DNA from: Marinomonas mediterranea MMB-1
GTDB taxonomy: Bacteria > Pseudomonadota > Gammaproteobacteria > Pseudomonadales > Marinomonadaceae
Assembly: GCF_000192865.1 (NCBI RefSeq)
Contig: NC_015276.1
Location: forward strand, 1,984,001-2,048,000
DNA: 64,000 bases
Reading direction: 5' to 3'
The translations under genes were made by a program, and so were the position numbers. The notes beneath the pieces were generated by a model. The model had not been told where the DNA came from. It saw only the letters and a program-made list of their open reading frames with translations, and did no database searches. Below, piece after piece: positions 33,192 to 43,111 of this stretch (positions are counted from its first letter, which is position 1; each line of letters opens with the position of its first letter).

Positions 33192-33485
33192 ATGAAGTAC
33201 CTACCGGATGAGCTTCTTCAAACGGCAGTATTTGTGGTGGTCGGTGTGCTGGGTGGCGCTGTGAAATACCTCCGTGATTTTCAGCATAAAGCTAAAAAAT
33301 TCTCATTAATTCATATGCTTATCGCCGTGTTTACAGGTGGTTTCTTAGGGATGTTGACGTATTTTTTATGTACTTCCATGAATATGGGAGGCCCACTTAC
33401 TGGCTTTATGGCAGGTGTCGCAGGTCTGATGGGCGACGAAGCAATCAAACTATTTATTAACCGTTTTAAACGAGGCCTCTCATGA
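33192..33485 (+). CDS. phage holin
   Basis: 97 residues from ATG 33192. Three hydrophobic stretches (LQTAVFVVVGVLGGAV, MLIAVFTGGFLGMLTYFL, GPLTGFMAGVAGLMG) and a basic end fit a class I-type holin, similar to LydA-like proteins. It forms inner-membrane holes that release or activate the endolysin. It overlaps the endolysin gene by 4 bases. Confidence 0.78.
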   Translation: MKYLPDELLQTAVFVVVGVLGGAVKYLRDFQHKAKKFSLIHMLIAVFTGGFLGMLTYFLCTSMNMGGPLTGFMAGVAGLMGDEAIKLFINRFKRGLS

Positions 33486-34000
33486 GCTTAGACCTTGCGC
33501 AGTTACGTGACCTTGTGGTCGTTCCAACGCTTTCAAACCTAGGAATGTACAGCCTAGCAGCGGAGCAGCTTGTAATGGGGACGATTGCTCAAGAGTCGCG
33601 TGGAACGTACTTAAAGCAACTCGGAAAAGGCCCCGCACTGGGTTTGATCCAGATGGAACCCGCCACACACGCCGATATTTGGCGTAATTTCGTACGTTAT
33701 ACAAAGCGATTAACGGTAGATCTACGAGCATTGCTCTCAGCAGAAGCCGACGATGTGTTTGAAGTGTGTGGTGTTCCTGATGACACAGAGTTAATTACCA
33801 ACCTCAAGTATGCGGTCGCAATGTGCCGTGTTCATTACTGGCGTAAACCTCAAACATTGCCAGAAGCCAATAATATCAAGGCTTTAGGTGAATACTGGAA
33901 AGATCATTACAACACGTTTAAAGGCGCGGGGACTGTTGACGAGTTCATTAACCACTTCCCGTATGAGTTATATGGAATCGATAAGGAGCAATACGTATGA
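33482..34000 (+). CDS. probable phage endolysin (lytic transglycosylase/muramidase-like)
   Basis: 172 residues between holin and terminase genes. A glutamate in TIAQESRGTYL followed by GPALGLIQMEPATHADIW resembles the catalytic region of lysozyme-like transglycosylases. No signal peptide. Position next to the holin supports peptidoglycan hydrolysis; the family is not confirmed. Confidence 0.72.
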   Translation: MSLDLAQLRDLVVVPTLSNLGMYSLAAEQLVMGTIAQESRGTYLKQLGKGPALGLIQMEPATHADIWRNFVRYTKRLTVDLRALLSAEADDVFEVCGVPDDTELITNLKYAVAMCRVHYWRKPQTLPEANNIKALGEYWKDHYNTFKGAGTVDEFINHFPYELYGIDKEQYV

Positions 34001-34164
34001 GCACAATTTTATTAGCTATTTTGAAGACATTACTCACTAAATTGGTTACGGAAAAGGTGTTAATTTCCGTATTTCTACATGTGGCCGAATTCCTGACAAA
34101 AAAGACCACGAATACTCTCGACGATAAGCTAGTCGAGGAAGTAAAAAAGGCATTGAATGCATAG
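33997..34164 (+). CDS. small phage protein after the endolysin (possible lysis accessory)
   Basis: 55 residues (MSTILLAILKTLLTKLVTEK...VKKALNA). The ATG overlaps the endolysin stop (ATGA) and has an AAGGAG site. An amphipathic/hydrophobic N-terminus and charged C-terminus might suit an accessory lysis protein, but this is only positional. Confidence 0.6.
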   Translation: MSTILLAILKTLLTKLVTEKVLISVFLHVAEFLTKKTTNTLDDKLVEEVKKALNA

Positions 34165-34345
34165 TTTTGGTGCATTTTTGCTCCAAAAAGGTCTGGGACC
34201 CTGGCGTTCTGGAATGTACGCGAGGCGGCAGCCGTCCCTGCGTTCTTTGCGTATTTTTCGCAAAAAAAGGGATCGTCAGCACTACCTTTCTTAACTATCT
34301 GAATTAAAAGACTTTCATACTGACGGTGCTGCCTAAAAATCTACT
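34165..34345. other. non-coding gap before terminase, candidate packaging (cos) region
   Basis: 181 bases directly before the small terminase gene, where lambda-type phages carry cos. It contains a TTGCG TATTTTT CGCAA hairpin and GC-rich GGCGGCAGCCGTCC. I cannot identify cos ends from sequence alone. Confidence 0.3.
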
Positions 34346-34825
34346 ATGAGTTCTAAATATGTTTTTAATATTACTGAGCTTGCAGAAGCGTTTAGTTTGC
34401 ATCGTGACACGGTAAGGAAACGATTGAGGAAAGCTGAGGTATCTGCTCATACAGTGAAGGGAAATACTGCTTACTATCATATGAATGTGGCAGCTCCGGC
34501 CATCATTTCTGAACTGATCGTAAATGAAAGTGTTATTAATCCCGATACGATGACACCGGGCGAACGGAAAGCTTGGTTTGACTCTGAAAATGCCAGAGTC
34601 AATTTTGAGATAAATTGTGGTGAGTTGGTTCCTGCAGATGAAGTGGCGAGAGGGTACGCCGAGTTTGCAAAAGCAATTGTAAACCCACTGGACAGCCTAC
34701 CTGATTTATTGGAACGAAAAGCGGGTCTCAATGCGGATCAAGCTGAGATTGTTCAAAAGCAAGTCGATAGCATTAGAGAAAATATGTATCTGTCTGTGGT
34801 TAATAACGGTGGTGATCTCGAATAG
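34346..34825 (+). CDS. terminase small subunit (Nu1/DUF1441-like)
   Basis: 159 residues. The N-terminal winged-helix segment (ITELAEAFSLHRDTVRKRLR) would recognise the packaging site, with a helical remainder. It precedes a GpA-type large terminase and abuts it by one base, the lambda order. Confidence 0.83.
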   Translation: MSSKYVFNITELAEAFSLHRDTVRKRLRKAEVSAHTVKGNTAYYHMNVAAPAIISELIVNESVINPDTMTPGERKAWFDSENARVNFEINCGELVPADEVARGYAEFAKAIVNPLDSLPDLLERKAGLNADQAEIVQKQVDSIRENMYLSVVNNGGDLE

Positions 34826-36876
34826 TGTATGCATCCGCAAATAGTTTAAAACGAGACACGGCGCTTTTAATTAAACCACCGACTAGGTTAGCAGTATCGG
34901 AAGCCGTCGCTCAGTACGTCAAGACAAAAACGCCATCAGGGAATTGGGATTACTGGGACATTGAAACCGCGCCCTATATGGTCGAGCCCATGGATATTAT
35001 CTCTTCTCGGAAAAAGAAGGGGCTGATATTTGTAGGTCCAGCCCGATCAGGTAAAACCCAAGCACTTATCGATGGTGGTGTAGGTTATGGGGTGGCTGTT
35101 GACCCTAGCGACATGTTGGTCGCTCAGATGTCGCAAGTCAAAGCGGCAGAGTTTGGTAAGAAGCGAATTACTCCCATGTTGGAGAATTCCCCAATACTCG
35201 CCGACTGTCTAAGCCCTCGCACTCACGACAATAACGTGACAGAAAAGATTTTTAAGGCGGGTAATTATCTTCGTATTGGTCATCCTTCGAAAACCATTCT
35301 AGCGTCGTCTGATTATCGTTTTGTTTTCTTAACAGATTACGATCGATGGCCGCTTGATGTAGGCGGTGAAGGTTCTGGTTGGGGCTTGGCGTTTAAACGT
35401 ATCCAAACGTATCAGAGTTTGGGAATGGCTGTGTGTGAAAGCAGCCCCGGTTATGAGGTGATGCCAGATGGAGATAAGAACCTTCAACATCACGAAGCGC
35501 CAGCCTCACTCGGGATTTTGTCTCTATACAATACGGGTGACAGAAGGCAGCTCTATTGGGCTTGCCTTGATTGTGGTGAATTTTTTCCTGCAAAGTTTGA
35601 GTATCTAAGGTTTGATGAAAATGAAACCAATATTCGAAAGGCGGCAAGAAACGTAACGGCGTTTTGTCCGCATTGTGGCTCCAATGATATTAAGCCTCAA
35701 CACAAGTTTGAACTGATACAAAAGGCGCGTTGGGTTCCTGGTGGTTGTGAGATTTCGCGCGATGGTGAGATCACCGGTGAAATGATCGATTCGCCTTTAG
35801 CGTCTTTCTGGATGGAAGGGCCAGCGGCAAACTTTCAGACGTGGGAAGAGTTGGTTTATCTCCATCTATCCGCAAAAAGAGACTATGACAAAACGGGCAG
35901 TGAAAAGCAGTTAAGAACCACGGTCAATGTGGATCAGGGTAGGCCATATACACCGATGAGCCTTCAGGCGAAAGGTAAAGCTGAAGAACTGAAAGAACGC
36001 GTTGTCCCCCTTGAGCAATTGTTAGTTCCTAAATGGGTTCGCTTCTTAACGGCGCAGATAGACGTGCAAAACGGTAAGAAGAGTCGTTTCTCTGTGATGG
36101 TCTTAGGTTGGGGGGAAGGCCTGCAACACACGGTTATTGATCGATTTGAAATCGTGAAAAGTAATCGTGTTGAAGACGGTCAAGAAAAGCGCGTTGACCC
36201 TGCAAAATATTCGGAAGATTGGGATCTGATTACGGATCGCGTAATTAACCAGTCTTATCAGATTGAAGACCATCCTGACTTGCGAATGCCTATAACTATT
36301 ACGCTTTGTGATAGTGGTGGTGAAGATGGTGTAACGGATAATGCCTACGAGTACTATCGCCGCCTAAAAAAGCTAAAAATGCATGAAAAGTTTTGGTTAC
36401 TAAAAGGTGACGGTAAGAAGCTTGAGTCTGATTATATTCGAGTGAGTTACCCGGATAACTCAAAGAAGAAGCATAGAAAAGCCAGAGCACGGGGTGATAT
36501 CCCCTTGCTTCTACTAAATTCCAACCGCTTTAAAGATATCGTCAATAACTCCTCAATAGGTCGAGATGAGCCGGGCGCGAAATACTGTTATTTCCCCGAC
36601 TGGTTGCCTGAGAGCTTTTATGACGAGCTGACATATGAAATCCGCGGTGTAGATGGCCGCTGGACCAAACCTGGCAAGAAGGCGAACGAAGCATTTGACC
36701 AATTCTATTATGGATGGGCGGCTATTTATCAGTTGAGAGCACATACCGTTGACTGGGAATTACCACCTGTTTACGCAAAACCTATAGAAGAAAATCCTTT
36801 CATAATACGGCCCAATCAGCTTGAAAAAGCGCATAAAACCAAGCGAGAGCGCAGAAGTAGGATTCAGATAGCATGA
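34825..36876 (+). CDS. terminase large subunit (GpA type)
   Basis: 683-residue DNA-packaging ATPase and nuclease starting at GTG. Walker A is GPARSGKT (71-78) and a Walker B-like acidic pair is in VFLTDYDRW. A zinc-binding module has CLDCG and CPHCGS. The C-terminal nuclease half contains CDSGGEDG. It forms the motor with the small subunit at the portal. It overlaps the next gene by 4 bases. Confidence 0.95.
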   Translation: MYASANSLKRDTALLIKPPTRLAVSEAVAQYVKTKTPSGNWDYWDIETAPYMVEPMDIISSRKKKGLIFVGPARSGKTQALIDGGVGYGVAVDPSDMLVAQMSQVKAAEFGKKRITPMLENSPILADCLSPRTHDNNVTEKIFKAGNYLRIGHPSKTILASSDYRFVFLTDYDRWPLDVGGEGSGWGLAFKRIQTYQSLGMAVCESSPGYEVMPDGDKNLQHHEAPASLGILSLYNTGDRRQLYWACLDCGEFFPAKFEYLRFDENETNIRKAARNVTAFCPHCGSNDIKPQHKFELIQKARWVPGGCEISRDGEITGEMIDSPLASFWMEGPAANFQTWEELVYLHLSAKRDYDKTGSEKQLRTTVNVDQGRPYTPMSLQAKGKAEELKERVVPLEQLLVPKWVRFLTAQIDVQNGKKSRFSVMVLGWGEGLQHTVIDRFEIVKSNRVEDGQEKRVDPAKYSEDWDLITDRVINQSYQIEDHPDLRMPITITLCDSGGEDGVTDNAYEYYRRLKKLKMHEKFWLLKGDGKKLESDYIRVSYPDNSKKKHRKARARGDIPLLLLNSNRFKDIVNNSSIGRDEPGAKYCYFPDWLPESFYDELTYEIRGVDGRWTKPGKKANEAFDQFYYGWAAIYQLRAHTVDWELPPVYAKPIEENPFIIRPNQLEKAHKTKRERRSRIQIA

Positions 36877-37073
36877 CAACAAAAATAGATGAGCAATTGA
36901 CAGATGTTGACGAGGTTATCAGTGGTGGCGAAAAGCGGGTTCGTAAGGGTGACCGAGAAATTGAATACCGCAGCATTGACGAGTTAGAAAGGATTGAGAA
37001 ACGCCTCCAGCGTAAGAAACGGCGTTCACGTCCACTTCATGCTGTTACCACGTCTGTAAACAGAGGTTTCTAG
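36873..37073 (+). CDS. head-tail connector, gpW-like
   Basis: 66 residues with GEKRVRKGDREIEYRSIDELERIEKRL, the short alpha/beta gpW pattern. Lambda gpW is 68 residues and closes the packaged head. Location between large terminase and portal matches lambda A-W-B. Confidence 0.8.
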   Translation: MTTKIDEQLTDVDEVISGGEKRVRKGDREIEYRSIDELERIEKRLQRKKRRSRPLHAVTTSVNRGF

Positions 37074-38572
37074 TGATTGTTGACCATCGAGGAAATCCGC
37101 TATCCAGTGTCGCAAATCTATCCTATGAAGGGGCGACTCGCGGTAAGCGCGCGGCCAGTCTGCATTCTCCAAGATTAGGGCCCAATAAAACGGTTGCGCC
37201 TGATCAAGGTTCATTACGCGATCGCACATTGGCAGGTCATAGAAACATGCCTTTGGTGTTCAGCGGCATTGAAAAGAATGTTGTCAATGAAGTGGGTTCA
37301 GGCGTGGCGATTCGCGCCAAAACAAGTGATGAGCAATTTAATATTGCGGCGAATGAGCTATGGCAACAGAGAGTTCAATACTCTGATCCTGAGCTTGTAA
37401 TTAACTGGCACGGTCAGTTAACACAGGCTGTTAGAGCGAGAAGAACTCAGGGAGAGGTTTTCATCCGTAAACGCTATCGCTCGCTTAGCGATGGACTTCC
37501 GGCTCCGTATCAAAATCAAATCTTAGAATCCTGTTTTTGTCCAATAGAGCTAAATCAAGATCTTAGAAATGGACGGAAGATTCGTGAAGGCATTGAGTTC
37601 GATAGAAAGGGAAGGCGATTAGCCTATTACTTTTACCGAGAACATCCACATGATGGCGAGTTCAGCATAAACCTTTCTGACTATGTTCGTGTAAGAGCAA
37701 AGGACGTTATTCATCATTACTTACCAACGCGACCAGGACAAAGGCGCGGTACACCAGATGGAACTTCTGGGTTGATTAAGGCAATCACCTTTAACTCTTA
37801 CGATGATGCAGAGCTAGTACGAAAAGAGCAGAGAGCGCCTTATACGGGATTTATGAAGCGTGCCGTTGATTACTCTCATTATGAAGAAGATAAGCATTGG
37901 CAGTTTGACCCGATAACCGGCGAAGAAATCCACCCAGATTCTACGAATGAAATACCGAACGTCAGTGTTCAGGCGGGAACGGTCTTAAATGGTTTCCCCG
38001 GAGACGATCTGACCCTTTTCAATGGTGATGATGCGGGGCAAGGTTACTCTGATTACATGCGTTGGCAGTGCATTAGCTTGGCGCTGTCTTATAACCAACC
38101 TTATGAGCTTTTAACAGGTGACTGGTCACAAGTGAACGATCGTCTGGTTCGAATCATCATGCAGCAATATTACCGACAGATTGAAGCGATTCAAGATCAG
38201 TTGTTGGTTTATCAGATTTGTATGAAGGACTGGAAGTGGTTTATCGAAGCCTGCGTCTTTTCTGGAAAGCTGGATGCACCCTTTTACTCAGCAAGCCCCG
38301 AACAATATTTCAAGGCAGATTACAGACCACAAGGGTGGGATTACATCCACCCAGAGCAAGATGTAAATGCGAAGATCAAAGCGCAAAAGCATGATCTAAC
38401 ATCAACCGATCTGGAAGTGGCTCGCAAAGGGCAAGACCCGGAAGAAATTGAAACAACCAATCTGAAAAAGCTCCTGCGAAAAGTTCAGAAAGCCAAGGAG
38501 CTTGGTATTACCGAAGACGATTTAGGCTTTTTGCAGAAAGTCGAAAACTACCTCACAAACCCCGCATCTTAG
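37073..38572 (+). CDS. portal protein, lambda gpB family
   Basis: 499 residues, normal for this family, starting at GTG within the previous stop. It has GVAIRAKTSDEQFN, HHYLPTRPGQRRGTP and LALSYNQPYELLTGDWSQVNDRL, which I recognise from lambda-type portals. The dodecameric ring is the channel for DNA. A terminator hairpin straddles its stop codon. Confidence 0.94.
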   Translation: MIVDHRGNPLSSVANLSYEGATRGKRAASLHSPRLGPNKTVAPDQGSLRDRTLAGHRNMPLVFSGIEKNVVNEVGSGVAIRAKTSDEQFNIAANELWQQRVQYSDPELVINWHGQLTQAVRARRTQGEVFIRKRYRSLSDGLPAPYQNQILESCFCPIELNQDLRNGRKIREGIEFDRKGRRLAYYFYREHPHDGEFSINLSDYVRVRAKDVIHHYLPTRPGQRRGTPDGTSGLIKAITFNSYDDAELVRKEQRAPYTGFMKRAVDYSHYEEDKHWQFDPITGEEIHPDSTNEIPNVSVQAGTVLNGFPGDDLTLFNGDDAGQGYSDYMRWQCISLALSYNQPYELLTGDWSQVNDRLVRIIMQQYYRQIEAIQDQLLVYQICMKDWKWFIEACVFSGKLDAPFYSASPEQYFKADYRPQGWDYIHPEQDVNAKIKAQKHDLTSTDLEVARKGQDPEEIETTNLKKLLRKVQKAKELGITEDDLGFLQKVENYLTNPAS

Positions 38573-38583
38573 CGGGGTTTCTT
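38557..38583 (+). terminator. terminator-like hairpin across the portal stop codon
   Basis: AAACCCCGC ATCTTA GCGGGGTTT with a short T-rich tail; the stop TAG is at 38570-38572, in the loop and its edge. It lies inside the late operon. Confidence 0.65.
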
Positions 38584-38600
38584 ATTTATAGGGTTCAATA

Positions 38601-39629
38601 ATGAAATGGTATGAAATCCTCAACTTAACAGGCGGGGCAGGCGATAAACCTCGCTCAGTGACCATTAATATTCATGGCACCGTAGGCGGGAGTTTTTTTG
38701 ATCCCGATGCCGTGGCCGCAAGTGAGTTTATTCAAGCGGTTCAAAGCATGGGTGACTTGGATGAAATTCGTGTTTCTCTCGCCACACCGGGCGGCAACTT
38801 CTTCGACGGCCTTGCTATTGCGAACTTTCTAAAAGGGCATAAAGCCGAAGTAATTATTGAGATCCTTAGTGAAGCGTCCAGCGCGGGTTCTGCTATTGCG
38901 ATGGGTGCTTCTGCTGGAAAGCTTAGAGCTTACCCAGCTTCATTTATGATGATTCACAACCCCCTAACGGGAATGCAGGGCAACGCGAACGACTTCCGTG
39001 CGATGGCTGATAAGCTGGATATTCTGAAATCTGGTTTGTTACGGCTCTATGCAGAAAGAACAGGTATTGAAGGCGCCACATTGTGGGAAATGCTTGATCA
39101 AGAAACGTTGATGACAGCGGAAGAAGCGGTTTTGAAAGGCTTTGTTGATGAAATTATTGTAACAGAAGCGCCTGTTCTCAATTGCAATCTAGCAAGTCGT
39201 GAACAAGTTAAATCAGAAGTACTTAATAGCCTTAAGGGCGCTGTGAGCGCACAAAACTCTCCACCAGTGAATGGAAGTGATAATGATGCGGTTCAAATCA
39301 TCAAAATGTGTCACGACAAGAATCTATCTTTCCTCGCGTCTGATTTTGTGACTCAGAATCTTTCAATCACAGATGTACAGAGTCGTCTTACGACAGCGAA
39401 TGATATTCAAAATATCTGTGCAACTGCTGGCCTAAATACTGTGACTCAAAACCTCATACAGAACATGAATAATCCGGCGGAGTTGCTGCGTATCGCCGTA
39501 TCTGAAACCAAGGCGGAAATGGATGAAGACATTGATTCAGGTGGCCCTAAAGACTTAACGCAAAACAAGCAAAACAATGAAAACATCAAAAACTCATGGT
39601 CTCGTGCCATTTCCGCAGTGAAGCGCTAA
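38601..39629 (+). CDS. ClpP-like head maturation protease with scaffold region
   Basis: 342 residues. The serine-protease fold is recognised by TPGGNFFDGLAIANFL, the nucleophile region EASSAGSAIAMGASAG and the histidine in MMIHNPLTG. The C-terminal third is hydrophilic and may act as internal scaffold, as in lambda C/Nu3. It processes portal or scaffold during head assembly. Confidence 0.92.
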   Translation: MKWYEILNLTGGAGDKPRSVTINIHGTVGGSFFDPDAVAASEFIQAVQSMGDLDEIRVSLATPGGNFFDGLAIANFLKGHKAEVIIEILSEASSAGSAIAMGASAGKLRAYPASFMMIHNPLTGMQGNANDFRAMADKLDILKSGLLRLYAERTGIEGATLWEMLDQETLMTAEEAVLKGFVDEIIVTEAPVLNCNLASREQVKSEVLNSLKGAVSAQNSPPVNGSDNDAVQIIKMCHDKNLSFLASDFVTQNLSITDVQSRLTTANDIQNICATAGLNTVTQNLIQNMNNPAELLRIAVSETKAEMDEDIDSGGPKDLTQNKQNNENIKNSWSRAISAVKR

Positions 39630-39662
39630 GCCACTGCAAACGTTTATTAAAGAGGGTTAACA

Positions 39663-40025
39663 ATGGTTACCAAAACGAAAGCGCCTGGCGCGGGGCAATA
39701 TATTGTCGAAGAAGTCGGCCAATATTTAAGTCGTGATAAGAAAGTCATTACAGCGGGTAAATACAGTGCTTGTACGGTCATGGGGAAAGTGTCTGCTTCT
39801 TCTAAGTTTAAACAGCTAGATCCAACCGTGACGGACGGCGCCGAAAATGCATCTGCCATCTTGTTTGACGCTGTGGATGCATCTTCTGGAGATGTTGAAG
39901 GTGTGCTTTCCACTGCATTAACTGCCGCTCGAGCTTCAGACCTCGTTTGGCCTGAAGGTATTTCAGACGCCCAAAAAACCGCTGCCATTGCAAAATTGGC
40001 AGTGAATGGCATCAAAGTAGTTTAA
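39663..40025 (+). CDS. head decoration protein, lambda gpD-like
   Basis: 120 residues. It lies between protease and capsid genes, the lambda C-D-E order, with AGQYIVEEVGQYLSRD at the start. GpD trimers stabilise the expanded capsid. Strong site before the start (AGAGGGTTAACA). Confidence 0.88.
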   Translation: MVTKTKAPGAGQYIVEEVGQYLSRDKKVITAGKYSACTVMGKVSASSKFKQLDPTVTDGAENASAILFDAVDASSGDVEGVLSTALTAARASDLVWPEGISDAQKTAAIAKLAVNGIKVV

Positions 40026-40034
40026 GGAGCTAAC

Positions 40035-41054
40035 ATGGCTGAACTAGTCGATATTTTTAACGATGATGCATTCTCTGTCGCTTCCATGACAGAAGCGATC
40101 AACGAAGTAGAAGTCGCTCCAGATTATTTGGGGCAGTTAGGTATTTTCCGTCGAAATCCAGTGCGTAGTGATGTGATCGCGATTGAGACAAAGAGTGAAT
40201 CTCTCTCTGTTGTACCTGTCTCATTGCGCGGAGAACCTCTTCCGCAAAAAGAGAAGGGTGACCGTAAAATCAGAAATTTGAATGCGGTCCGTGTTGCTCA
40301 AGCCGATAAAATCACGGCATCGGAATTGGCTTTCGTTAGAGCATTAGGTCTAACGGATGCAATTACCGAAGTTCAATTAGAATTTGCTCGCCGTATGATG
40401 AGCGTGAAAGAGGACATCGTCGCAACGCATGAAAATATGCGCTTAGCATCCGTGCAAGGTAAGTTAGTTGACGCAGATGGGTCCGTTATCTACGACTACT
40501 TTAGTGAGTTTGATATCAGTGCAAATACTGAAATTAACTTTGATCTAGCGAATAAGAAAGACGGCGATCTACGTAAGTTAATTACCGAAAAAGTAATTCG
40601 TCAAATGAGACGAAGTGCAAAAGGGGCTCGATACTCTGAAATTCGAGCGATTTGTGGAGACGCATTTTGGGATGATTTGATCAGTAACTCTGAAGTACGA
40701 GAAACGTACAAAGTTCAACAAGCGGGCCACGAGCTTAGAGCCCCCGGAACAGACTTTGAACTGGATTTCGCAGGTGTGAAGTGGGTCAACTACGTAGGTA
40801 CGGACGATAACTCGGAAATCGCTGTTAATGTTGATAAATGTCATATTTTCCCGGCTGGTAAAAACGCCAATGTCTTTGAAATGGCTTTAGCACCGGGGGA
40901 ATCCTTTGCTGATATTGGTAAATTGGGTGAAGAGTTTTATTCACTGCAACTATTGGATGATAAACGTCAGCAGTTTGTCGAGCTGGAATGTTATAGCTAT
41001 CCGCTTTTCTATCCACGCCGCCCCAAGATGTTGTTTAAGGGTAAGAAGGGTTAA
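40035..41054 (+). CDS. major capsid protein, lambda gpE family
   Basis: 339 residues, the usual gpE length (341 in lambda). It has AELVDIFNDDAFSVASMTEAI at its start in shorter form, GDAFWDDLISNSEVRETY in the middle and a closing QQFVELECYSYPLFYPRRP, all typical. It forms the icosahedral shell. Confidence 0.95.
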   Translation: MAELVDIFNDDAFSVASMTEAINEVEVAPDYLGQLGIFRRNPVRSDVIAIETKSESLSVVPVSLRGEPLPQKEKGDRKIRNLNAVRVAQADKITASELAFVRALGLTDAITEVQLEFARRMMSVKEDIVATHENMRLASVQGKLVDADGSVIYDYFSEFDISANTEINFDLANKKDGDLRKLITEKVIRQMRRSAKGARYSEIRAICGDAFWDDLISNSEVRETYKVQQAGHELRAPGTDFELDFAGVKWVNYVGTDDNSEIAVNVDKCHIFPAGKNANVFEMALAPGESFADIGKLGEEFYSLQLLDDKRQQFVELECYSYPLFYPRRPKMLFKGKKG

Positions 41055-41419
41055 TGTCTTTCGATAAGGCGTTAAACCGCGCAAATAAGCGGGTGTTCCG
41101 AAAGGTCGGAACGCCCGTTTTTGTTTATAGCGCAGAGGAAAGCTTCGAGACGTCGGGAATATTCGATAACCCAGAGCTTCTTGAAAAACTTAACGGGCTC
41201 AAAGGGCGACATTCCAATGTCGAATTCAAAACGACTGAGAAGCTGCTTTCAATCCCGTCGCCGCTGCAAGAAATTGAGGACTGGCATTGCAGAATCGCAA
41301 ATGAAACCTTCTTTATCGAAAACACTCTGCACGATGGCAGTGGTGAAACACTGTGCATTCTCTCTACTCAAACACCCGAAAAATTGACTCATACCGAGAA
41401 TAGCGATTATGGCCTTTGA
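41054..41419 (+). CDS. head-tail joining protein, FII-like
   Basis: 121 residues immediately after the capsid gene and overlapping both neighbours. Length and place match lambda FII-type joining proteins; sequence similarity is not obvious to me. Confidence 0.68.
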   Translation: MSFDKALNRANKRVFRKVGTPVFVYSAEESFETSGIFDNPELLEKLNGLKGRHSNVEFKTTEKLLSIPSPLQEIEDWHCRIANETFFIENTLHDGSGETLCILSTQTPEKLTHTENSDYGL

Positions 41420-41900
41420 TTACTCGTTAGAGTTGGATATGCCTTTAGAGGTTGTGGGCGAGCTTAAACGAAAGTTAACCAGTGCGATTAGAAAAGCCCT
41501 TCGAAGAGCGGTTGCATGGCTTAGAACAGAAAGCCTTAAGCGTTTATCGCAAGAGTTAGGAGTAAAAAAAACGGCCTTGAAAAACCGCTTTCGGATTCGA
41601 GTGTCGAGAAAAGGTCACTCTGCCCGCTTGTGGGTGGGGATTTTGCCCATCTCGGCGGTAAAGATCGGCGCAGCTCGTCAACAAGAGGGCGGTGTAAAAG
41701 TGCGCGACTACTTCTTTAGAGGCGCATTTTTAGAGACGGTATACGGAGAATTTGCTATTTGGAAGCGCCTTGGAGCGAGCCGCCACCCTTTGAAGAAACA
41801 AACTATCGACTTCTCTAGCGAAGCGGAACGCATTATTCGGCAGCTGGAAGGGCAACTAAATCGTAAGTTCGCCCAGTGGATACGGGAAGCATTACAGTGA
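41409..41900 (+). CDS. tail protein, gpZ-like (prophage minor tail Z)
   Basis: 163 residues, very basic (AIRKALRRAVAWLRTESLKRL). This pattern and position match the GPZ minor tail family that helps complete the tail before joining the head. It overlaps the next gene by 4 bases (GTGA). Confidence 0.78.
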   Translation: MAFDYSLELDMPLEVVGELKRKLTSAIRKALRRAVAWLRTESLKRLSQELGVKKTALKNRFRIRVSRKGHSARLWVGILPISAVKIGAARQQEGGVKVRDYFFRGAFLETVYGEFAIWKRLGASRHPLKKQTIDFSSEAERIIRQLEGQLNRKFAQWIREALQ

Positions 41901-42436
41901 AAAGCATACTTGAATACTTCGATGCCTTAAAAGCGGGTTTAAACACATCAGCCTCTAACAAAGGGGTTCAGATACCGCTGGTAGAATTTGCCACTTCAAT
42001 TGAATCATGGGATGCGTTGCCAGAGATGGCGATTCTCATAGATTTCCCAGAGTTGAATGAAGCAACGGGACACAGTGCATCGGGAACAAATCAAGAGAAA
42101 GTAGGCGTATACCTGCATTGCATTCTATCCAATAGGGTCGAAGTATCGGAATTAAAAGTCATTAACCTGGCTAGCTTCGTTAAGCGTTTGCTCGTTAGAA
42201 ATCGATGGGGGCTTTCGGATATTGGTATCCCTGAGAATATTGTCGCTTATCCGAGTGATTTCAAACGTGGAGACAAAGGGTTTAACTGTTGGACAGTTGA
42301 ATTCAGTCAAGTTGTTGAGATGGATGAATCGTTACTAGAAGAAGATCGAGCCTTGAAGTCCATTTTTCTTGGTATTAATCCTAAACACGATAGTGACTTC
42401 TCACTCATCGCTACAAATGAAAATCCGCCCAAATGA
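41897..42436 (+). CDS. tail terminator/completion protein (gpU-like position)
   Basis: 179 residues from GTG 41897, whose GTGA overlap with the previous stop decides the start; an upstream frame start at 41876 is less likely. No motif recognised. Position between Z-like and baseplate V genes suggests the tail-terminator role. Confidence 0.62.
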   Translation: MKSILEYFDALKAGLNTSASNKGVQIPLVEFATSIESWDALPEMAILIDFPELNEATGHSASGTNQEKVGVYLHCILSNRVEVSELKVINLASFVKRLLVRNRWGLSDIGIPENIVAYPSDFKRGDKGFNCWTVEFSQVVEMDESLLEEDRALKSIFLGINPKHDSDFSLIATNENPPK

Positions 42437-43098
42437 GAGATTTAATAGAAGCAACGGTTCGGCAGATGCTTGAGTCGTATCTTGATCGTATTGAAGAATT
42501 AAGTGCAGAAACCGAAGACCTACGCCGAAGAATGCAGAGCATGGTTCGCCTCGGGTATGTCGAATCCATCCACGAATCAGGCATGTTAATCAAAGTTCGT
42601 CACGGCGAACTAACAACTCCCTCCATTCGTTGGTTTGCCGCCGCAGCAGGTGCGACAACGGATTACCGCTGTCCAAGCGAAGGCGAACAATGCGTGATTT
42701 TGAACTATGGAGGCGGCAATGCAGGTGCTCAGACCGTCGCGCTTGTGGGGCTATTCAGTGATGCATTCCCAGCGCCAACCACAGAAACCAATCTAATAAC
42801 GCGATGCTATCCGGATGGCTCGCTCGTGTCCTATCACACACAAGACAAAGTTATGACAATTAAGAGCGTCGGTGAACTGAATATCGAAGTGGGAGCTTCC
42901 GCCACGATCGAAGTGGGCGAAACCACAGAGTTAACTGCTGGCGGGGATGTCACCGTTAAATCTGGTGCAAACGTATTAATTGAAGGTTCCAAAATTGACT
43001 TAATCGGAGGCGCTGGCGTGGTAACCGGTGCACATAAGTGCATGATCACCGGATTACCTCACGCTGACTGTTCAACGCTGGTAAACGCCGCAAAATGA
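42433..43098 (+). CDS. baseplate assembly protein V (tail spike hub)
   Basis: 221 residues. It has an N-terminal coiled coil, an OB-like domain (MVRLGYVESIHESGMLIKV and PSEGEQCVILNYGG) and a repetitive beta-helix tail (TIEVGETTELTAGGDVTV), as in P2 gpV and Mu gp45. It forms the membrane-piercing spike. First gene of the contractile-tail module, overlapping the previous gene by 4 bases. Confidence 0.92.
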   Translation: MRDLIEATVRQMLESYLDRIEELSAETEDLRRRMQSMVRLGYVESIHESGMLIKVRHGELTTPSIRWFAAAAGATTDYRCPSEGEQCVILNYGGGNAGAQTVALVGLFSDAFPAPTTETNLITRCYPDGSLVSYHTQDKVMTIKSVGELNIEVGASATIEVGETTELTAGGDVTVKSGANVLIEGSKIDLIGGAGVVTGAHKCMITGLPHADCSTLVNAAK

Positions 43099-43111
43099 CA
43101 CGAGGTAAGTT